Source: RGIG5472 sp051867635 (GTDB lineage Bacteria > Bacillota > Clostridia > Oscillospirales > Oscillospiraceae). Taken from it: DNA of 9,604 nucleotides. A model generated the notes under the pieces. It searched no databases. It worked only from the letters and a program-made list of their open reading frames with translations, and was not told the origin of the DNA. The first letter of the stretch is position 1; the number at the start of each line of letters is the position of its first letter. A program made the position numbers and the translations under genes. Location of the stretch: contig JBJDYT010000089.1 of assembly GCA_051867635.1 (NCBI GenBank), forward strand, positions 1-9,604. Reading direction: 5' to 3'. Shown here one piece after another: positions 5,700 through 9,604 of this stretch.

Positions 5700-6389
5700 T
5701 CAGCGGTCCACATAGTCGAAATCCATATGACGGTAGCGCACCAGCTCGTCCGCCATGTCCGCGCCGTAGGCCTCCCGGAAAGCCCGGAGGACCTCCGCCG
5801 TGAGGAGCACGCCCTCGCTGCGGTAGATGGCGGTCATAACGTCGCCGAAGACCTTGTAGATGTGGGCGCAGTGGTAGCCGAAGTCCCGGACGTTCTTCTC
5901 CTTCTTCGGCTCCGCCTGCTCCTTCGCCATGCCGCCCAGAATGTGGTAGCAGCAGCCGTGGTCGTGCATGGTCTGGGGCACCTGGTAGGACACCGCCGGG
6001 TTGAAGCCCCGGGCGATGGACACGTCCAGGTCCCGGCAGTAGAGGTTGGCGCCGTCCTTCAGCCCCATCTCCAGGTACTGGGCGCTCCAGGGGCAGGCGT
6101 CGTAGCGCCGCACCATGTCGTCCCCCTCCACACGGTCATGGATGCTCTGGGGGAAGCCCTCGGCCCGGGCCTCCTCCGTATACACCCACTCGCCGTAAGA
6201 GCAATAGGTGCCGATGGTCAGGGGCTTGCCGTCCCGGATGGCGCGCTGGGCCATGCGGCCGCCCCGCTGCTCCGCGTAGCGGCGGGAGGCATAGAGGAAA
6301 GCGTCCTGCCAGCCGGTCAGGTCCCTCTCCTTCAGCAGGCGGTAAAAGGTGGCGGAGATAAAAGCGTGGTGCCGTTCAGTAAAAGCCAT
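5700..6389 (-). CDS. L-2-amino-thiazoline-4-carboxylic acid hydrolase family protein
   Basis: This 229-residue soluble protein resembles the ATC hydrolase family, whose characterised Pseudomonas member opens the thiazoline ring of L-ATC to N-carbamoyl-L-cysteine. Features that support this are the N-terminal HAFISATFYRLLKE segment, YAEQRGGRMAQRA (38-50), the YGEW turn (65-68), and the Cys-rich core with CPWSAQYLEMGL (99-110), LYCRDLD (116-122), RGFNP (127-131) and MHDHGCCYH (141-149). Most family members in anaerobic Firmicutes are uncharacterised, so ring-opening activity here is only a hypothesis. The start at 6389 has AAAGGAG 8 nt upstream. It is the first gene of its unit, behind a likely promoter at 6448-6476 and downstream of the pyr operon terminator. 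Confidence 0.8.
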   Translation of the reverse strand: MAFTERHHAFISATFYRLLKERDLTGWQDAFLYASRRYAEQRGGRMAQRAIRDGKPLTIGTYCSYGEWVYTEEARAEGFPQSIHDRVEGDDMVRRYDACPWSAQYLEMGLKDGANLYCRDLDVSIARGFNPAVSYQVPQTMHDHGCCYHILGGMAKEQAEPKKEKNVRDFGYHCAHIYKVFGDVMTAIYRSEGVLLTAEVLRAFREAYGADMADELVRYRHMDFDYVDR

Positions 6390-6447
6390 AGTCGCTGCTC
6401 CTTTCCACAGTCCGTGCGGATGATGTCGATATTACACGGTTTTTCTC

Positions 6448-6476
6448 AGCATAGCACAGTTTGGCGCAAACGGAAA
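6448..6476 (-). promoter_or_regulatory. Likely extended -10 promoter of the thiazoline hydrolase-amidohydrolase unit
   Basis: The minus strand has TGCTATGCT, an extended -10 element with TATGCT at 6453-6448. A weak -35, TTTCCG (6476-6471), lies 17 nt upstream. It is just beyond the pyr terminator and about 60 nt before the start codon at 6389, where a new promoter is needed. Confidence 0.5.
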
Positions 6477-6487
6477 TACCCGCGCGC

Positions 6488-6525
6488 AAAAAAAGAGCCG
6501 GGCCGGGCTTTCCGCCCGGACCGGC
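6488..6525 (-). terminator. Intrinsic terminator of the pyr operon
   Basis: On the minus strand GCCGG-T-CCGGGC pairs with GCCCGG-C-CCGGC around a GGAAA loop (6497-6525), with one internal mismatch, and CTC then leads into seven T residues (6494-6488). It starts 20 nt after the pyrE stop codon, separating the pyrimidine operon from the next unit. Confidence 0.92.
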
Positions 6526-6544
6526 CCCTCTCAGCGCAGCGGTC

Positions 6545-7195
6545 TTACCGCGCCTCTCCCCGGATCCAGCTCTCGTCCGAGGGGTTGTCGCGGAAGGCGA
6601 TGAGACGGCTGACGTCCTCGGGACGGATGTAGCCCTCCTCCGCCGCGATTTTCGCGATGACGTCGAACTCTGTCAGGCTGGTGTTCTCCACCTTCGCCGC
6701 AGCGAGCCGCTCCAGCCCCTTTTTCATGCCGTAAGTAAAGATGCTGACGACGCCCAGCACCTCCGCGCCGGCCTGCCGCAGGATCTCCACCACCTCCAGC
6801 ACGCTGCCGCCGGTGGAGATCAGGTCCTCCACCACGACCACCTTCTGGCCGGGCAGGAGCTTACCCTCGATCTGGTTTTTCCGGCCGTGGTCCTTGGCGC
6901 CGCTGCGGACATAGCCCATGGGCAGGCCCAGCAGGTGGGCGGTGATGGCCGCGTGGGCGATGCCGGCGGTGGAGGTGCCCATGAGGACCTCCGCCTGCGG
7001 ATACTTCTCCCTTATGACCTCCGCCAGGCTGTTTTCCACGTCGCCGCGCACCTTCACATCGGAGAGGGTCAGACGGTTATCGCAGTACACCGGGCTTTTG
7101 ATGCCGCTGGCCCAGACGAAGGGCTCCTCCGGACGGAAGAATACCGCCCGGATGGCGAGCAGGTCTTTTGCGATCAGCTTCTGGATATGTTCCAT
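6545..7195 (-). CDS. pyrE: Orotate phosphoribosyltransferase
   Basis: It transfers phosphoribose from PRPP to orotate, giving OMP, the fifth step of UMP synthesis. The 216-residue length is normal. The PRPP-binding motif VVVVEDLISTGGS is at 119-131, and the flexible catalytic loop RSGAKDHGRKNQIEG, with K101, H103 and R105, is at 97-111. FVWASGIKSPVYCDNR near the N-terminus is also typical, so activity is expected. The start at 7195 has AAAGGAGA 9 nt upstream. It is the last gene of the pyr operon, 24 bp after the HAD phosphatase gene, with the terminator close behind. Confidence 0.97.
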   Translation of the reverse strand: MEHIQKLIAKDLLAIRAVFFRPEEPFVWASGIKSPVYCDNRLTLSDVKVRGDVENSLAEVIREKYPQAEVLMGTSTAGIAHAAITAHLLGLPMGYVRSGAKDHGRKNQIEGKLLPGQKVVVVEDLISTGGSVLEVVEILRQAGAEVLGVVSIFTYGMKKGLERLAAAKVENTSLTEFDVIAKIAAEEGYIRPEDVSRLIAFRDNPSDESWIRGEAR

Positions 7196-7219
7196 GGTTT
7201 TCTGTCTCCTTTACCGTTT

Positions 7220-7870
7220 TTATTCGTTTCCCAGCAGCAGCGCCCGCAGGGCGGGAATATCCGCCGCGATCTGCTCCGCGCCCGCCGCCGTCAGCTCTTC
7301 CCGGTCGCCGTAGCCGTACAGCACACCGATGGCGGGCAGGCCCGCCTCATGGGCGCCCTGCACGTCGTGCCGGCGGTCGCCCACCATGACCGCGCTCCCC
7401 TCCGCGCCGAAGCGGCGGAGAGCATCGCGGATGACGGCGGCTTTTTTCGCGCCCTCCGGGTCCTCCATCGGCGCGCCGCAGATGCCGTGGAAATACTGCG
7501 CCATGCCGAAATGCTCCAAGATCTTCACGGCGAAGGCCTCCGGCTTGGAGGTGGCGACCAGCAGATGCCTGCCTGCCGCCCGCAGCTCCGCCAACAGCGC
7601 CGCCATGCCCTCATAGGGCACGTTCTCCCGCCAGCCCTGCCGGGCAAAATACGCCCGGAACTCGCGGATGGCCTCCTTTGCCTGCGCTTCGTCGAAGCCG
7701 TAAAACTCCCGGAAGCCCTCGTCCAGCGGCGGGCCGATGAACTTCGTCAGGCTGTCCGGCGCCGCCTCGATGCCGAAGTGCCGCAGGGCCACGGACACCG
7801 CCGTGGTGATACCCTCTTTCGGGTCTGTCAGCGTACCGTCCAGGTCAAACAGAATGGTTGTAAAGGCCAT
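7220..7870 (-). CDS. HAD-superfamily phosphatase (phosphoglycolate phosphatase/nucleotidase-like) inside the pyr operon
   Basis: This 216-residue protein has a haloacid dehalogenase-like core with a helical cap. Motif I is DLDGT with nucleophile D9 and D11; motif II is VATSK (105-109) with T107; motif III lysine is K142 or K143; motif IV is GDRRHD (164-169). All catalytic residues are present. The opening FDLDGTLTDPKEGI is typical of the Gph/5'-nucleotidase-like subgroup. The ATG at 7870 is chosen because it lies 4 bp after the pyrF stop codon and just before motif I; a longer frame back to 8029 would run antiparallel-free through pyrF and is rejected. Its own ribosome binding site is weak, so translational coupling to pyrF is likely. 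Substrate is unknown. Its place among UMP-synthesis genes suggests a pyrimidine nucleotide or a damaged intermediate. Confidence 0.9.
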   Translation of the reverse strand: MAFTTILFDLDGTLTDPKEGITTAVSVALRHFGIEAAPDSLTKFIGPPLDEGFREFYGFDEAQAKEAIREFRAYFARQGWRENVPYEGMAALLAELRAAGRHLLVATSKPEAFAVKILEHFGMAQYFHGICGAPMEDPEGAKKAAVIRDALRRFGAEGSAVMVGDRRHDVQGAHEAGLPAIGVLYGYGDREELTAAGAEQIAADIPALRALLLGNE

Positions 7871-7874
7871 ACGC

Positions 7875-8573
7875 TTAACCCAAAAACTCTTTGACGCAGC
7901 GGCGGTAAGCCGCCACAGGGTCCGCCGCCGCGGTGATGGGACGGCCCACCACGATGTAATCCGAGCCAAGCTCCCGTGCCTTTTCCGGGGTGGTGATCCG
8001 GACCTGGTCGCCCACGTCCCCGCCGGCAAAGCGCACGCCGGGGGTCACGGTCAGAAAACCGCTGCCGCAGGCGTCGTGGATCTTCCCCGCCTCCAGCGGC
8101 GAGCAGACCACGCCGTCGAGCCCCGCCTGCCTGGCGTTCCTCGCGTAGTGCAGTATCACCTCGTCCATGGGCTTTTCGATGAGCAGGTCCCGCTCCATGC
8201 GCGTCTGGTCAGTGGAGGTGAGCTGGGTCACGGCGATGAGCAGCGGACGGGTGCCGTCGCTGCGCCTGAGGCCCTCCAGCGCGGCCTCCATCATGGCCAC
8301 GGTGCCGCCGGCGTGGAGGTTGCAGATATCCACATCCAGGCGGGACAGCACCGCCATGGCCTTCTTCACGGTGTTGGGAATGTCGTGCAGCTTCAGATCC
8401 AGGAAGATCTGATGGCCCCGGGCCTTGATCTCCCGGACGATGTCCGGTCCCTCGGCATAGTACAGCTCCATGCCGATCTTCACAAAGGGCTTTTCCTCCC
8501 GGAACAGGTCGAGGAAGTCCAGTACTTCCCTCCGTCCTGCGAAATCGCAGGCGACGATCACATCCTTCGCCAT
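7875..8573 (-). CDS. pyrF: Orotidine 5'-phosphate decarboxylase
   Basis: It decarboxylates OMP to UMP, the last step of the pathway. The 232-residue length is typical of the short bacterial (group 1) form. The catalytic motif DLKLHDIPNTV starts at 59, with D59, K61 and D64 forming the charged network. D10 and K32 occupy the substrate-side positions; TPGVR (177-181) and GRPI (210-213) form the phosphate site. The gene starts at the TGATG junction with pyrD, sharing one base. AGGAGG lies 9 nt upstream inside the end of pyrD, so translation is both coupled and independently supported. Confidence 0.97.
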   Translation of the reverse strand: MAKDVIVACDFAGRREVLDFLDLFREEKPFVKIGMELYYAEGPDIVREIKARGHQIFLDLKLHDIPNTVKKAMAVLSRLDVDICNLHAGGTVAMMEAALEGLRRSDGTRPLLIAVTQLTSTDQTRMERDLLIEKPMDEVILHYARNARQAGLDGVVCSPLEAGKIHDACGSGFLTVTPGVRFAGGDVGDQVRITTPEKARELGSDYIVVGRPITAAADPVAAYRRCVKEFLG

Positions 8574-9484
8574 CAGTGCGCTCCTCCTATGATATCTTTC
8601 AGATTCTCCATATGGTATTTTTCCATGACGCGGGGCAAGTCCGCCACGATATCCCGGCAGGCGTAGGGCGAGACCAGGTTCGCCGCGCCCACCTCCACCG
8701 CCGTGGCCCCCGCCAGCATCATCTCCACCACGTCCTCCGCCGTGGAGACGCCGCCGAGACCCACGATGGGGATCTTCACCGCCTCATAGACCTGCCAGAC
8801 CATACGCAGGGCCAGCGGCAGCAGCGCGGGGCCGGACATGCCGCCGGTGCGGTTGGCGATGACGGGCCGGCGGCGCTTTAAGTCGATGCGCATGCCCATG
8901 ACGGTGTTGATCAGGCTCACGCCGTCCGCGCCCGCGTCCTCGCAGGCCCTCGCGATGGCGGCGATGTCCGTGACATTGGGCGAGAGCTTTAAGATCACGG
9001 GCTTTTTCGTGACTTTCTTCACCGCCCTCGTCACCAGGGCCGCCGCCTTTGGATCGGTGCCGAAGCTCATGCCGCCGCCGTGGACGTTGGGGCAGCTGAC
9101 GTTCACCTCCAGCCAGCCCACCTCCGCGCAGGCGCCCAGCTTCTCCGCCACCTCCGCGTACTCCTCCACGGAAAAGCCACTGATGTTCGCCATGACGGGC
9201 TTGTGAAAGCACTGCCGCAGGCGGGGCAGCTCCCGGTCGATGACCGCGTCCACGCCCGGGTTCTGCAGGCCCACCGCGTTCAGCATCCCTCCCGCGCACT
9301 CCGCGATGCGGGGCGTGGGATTGCCGAAGCGCGGCTCTCTGGTGGTGCCCTTGAAGGAAAAGGTGCCGAGGCAGTTGATGTCGTACAGCTCCGCGAACTC
9401 ATAGCCGTAGCCGAAGGTGCCGCTGGCGGGAATGACAGGGTTGTCCAGAGGCAGGCCGCAAAGCTCCACCCGGGTATTCACCAT
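8573..9484 (-). CDS. pyrD: Dihydroorotate dehydrogenase B, catalytic subunit
   Basis: This FMN protein oxidises dihydroorotate to orotate and passes electrons to PyrK and NAD+. It has 303 residues. The class 1B active-site cysteine is C131 in NVSCPNV (128-134). FMN and orotate contacts include K45 (FSFKGTT), NAVGLQNPG (69-77), K166, GGMSGPA (214-220) and GLGGVS (242-247). There is no membrane-binding N-terminal extension, which separates it from class 2 quinone-linked enzymes. A cysteine rather than serine base, together with the adjoining pyrK, fits class 1B. The start at 9484 has AAAGGAGGAG just upstream, inside the end of pyrK, which it overlaps by 7 nt. Confidence 0.97.
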   Translation of the reverse strand: MVNTRVELCGLPLDNPVIPASGTFGYGYEFAELYDINCLGTFSFKGTTREPRFGNPTPRIAECAGGMLNAVGLQNPGVDAVIDRELPRLRQCFHKPVMANISGFSVEEYAEVAEKLGACAEVGWLEVNVSCPNVHGGGMSFGTDPKAAALVTRAVKKVTKKPVILKLSPNVTDIAAIARACEDAGADGVSLINTVMGMRIDLKRRRPVIANRTGGMSGPALLPLALRMVWQVYEAVKIPIVGLGGVSTAEDVVEMMLAGATAVEVGAANLVSPYACRDIVADLPRVMEKYHMENLKDIIGGAH

Positions 9485-9604
9485 ACGATCTCCTCCTTTT
9501 CCAGCACCGGGCCGTCCCGGCAGATGCGCTTATAGCCGTATTTCGTCTCGCAGCTGCAGCCCATGCAGGCGCCGAAGCCGCAGCCCATGCGCTCTTCAAA
9601 GCTG
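9478..9604 (-). CDS. pyrK: Dihydroorotate dehydrogenase B, electron transfer subunit (C-terminal 41 residues)
   Basis: Only the last 41 residues are in the window; the start lies beyond 9604. They form the [2Fe-2S] end of PyrK: MGCGFGACMGCSC followed by RIC and DGPVLEKEEIVW. Cysteines in the C-x4-C-x2-C-x(n)-C pattern are visible, with one extra cysteine (the second C of CSC). The subunit carries electrons from PyrD's FMN through the cluster and FAD to NAD+. The stop TGA lies inside pyrD (7-nt overlap), as is common for these paired subunits. Confidence 0.93.
   Translation of the reverse strand, partial: SFEERMGCGFGACMGCSCETKYGYKRICRDGPVLEKEEIVW

Noticed and set aside
3476..5803. 775-residue open frame on the plus strand
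   Set aside because: It is the antisense of two well-supported minus-strand genes, rich in His, Arg, Gly and Gln as GC-biased shadows are, with no recognisable domain or ribosome binding site.
7871..8029. N-terminal extension of the HAD protein to 8029
   Set aside because: It would overlap the pyrF coding region in another frame and gives an Arg/Ser/Trp-rich sequence unrelated to the family; motif I starts right after the ATG at 7870.

Overview
All recognisable genes lie on the minus strand, so the window is best read from right to left. High GC content, strong AGGAGG-type ribosome binding sites, a guanine-class purine riboswitch before xpt, a class 1B PyrK/PyrD pair and a BMP-type lipoprotein all point to a high-GC Firmicute. 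A gut clostridium of the Oscillospiraceae type is my best guess. That placement is inferred from gene content, not from a marker gene.

Region 1 (9604 to 6488) is the end of a pyrimidine biosynthesis operon in the order pyrK (C-terminal end only), pyrD, pyrF, a HAD-family phosphatase and pyrE. pyrK overlaps pyrD by 7 nt, pyrD and pyrF share one base (TGATG), and pyrF and the HAD gene are 4 bp apart. The operon closes with a hairpin plus T7 terminator. PyrK/PyrD oxidise dihydroorotate, PyrE adds the ribose phosphate and PyrF decarboxylates OMP to UMP. The HAD gene is the odd member.

Region 2 (6476 to 3399) is a separate three-gene unit with its own plausible extended -10 promoter. It encodes an L-2-amino-thiazoline-4-carboxylate hydrolase-family protein, an M20D amidohydrolase with all its metal ligands, and a membrane-anchored endonuclease/exonuclease/phosphatase-fold hydrolase. 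Gaps of 12-16 bp suggest one transcript. A very strong GC hairpin follows the last stop codon.

Region 3 (3233 to 1, continuing outside) is a purine salvage and uptake operon. It has a consensus promoter (TTGACA-17-TATGAT), a guanine-type riboswitch aptamer, an intrinsic terminator, xpt, a BMP-family lipoprotein and a tandem ABC ATPase cut by the window edge. The riboswitch lets guanine or hypoxanthine shut off both the salvage enzyme and, by inference, the transporter. The 179-bp gap between the lipoprotein and ATPase genes holds two large hairpins that may set their relative expression.

I see no tRNA, rRNA, CRISPR array, insertion sequence or phage gene. The most interesting points are the riboswitch-transporter link with its competing helices, the thiazoline-hydrolase/amidohydrolase pair, and the phosphatase inside the pyr operon.
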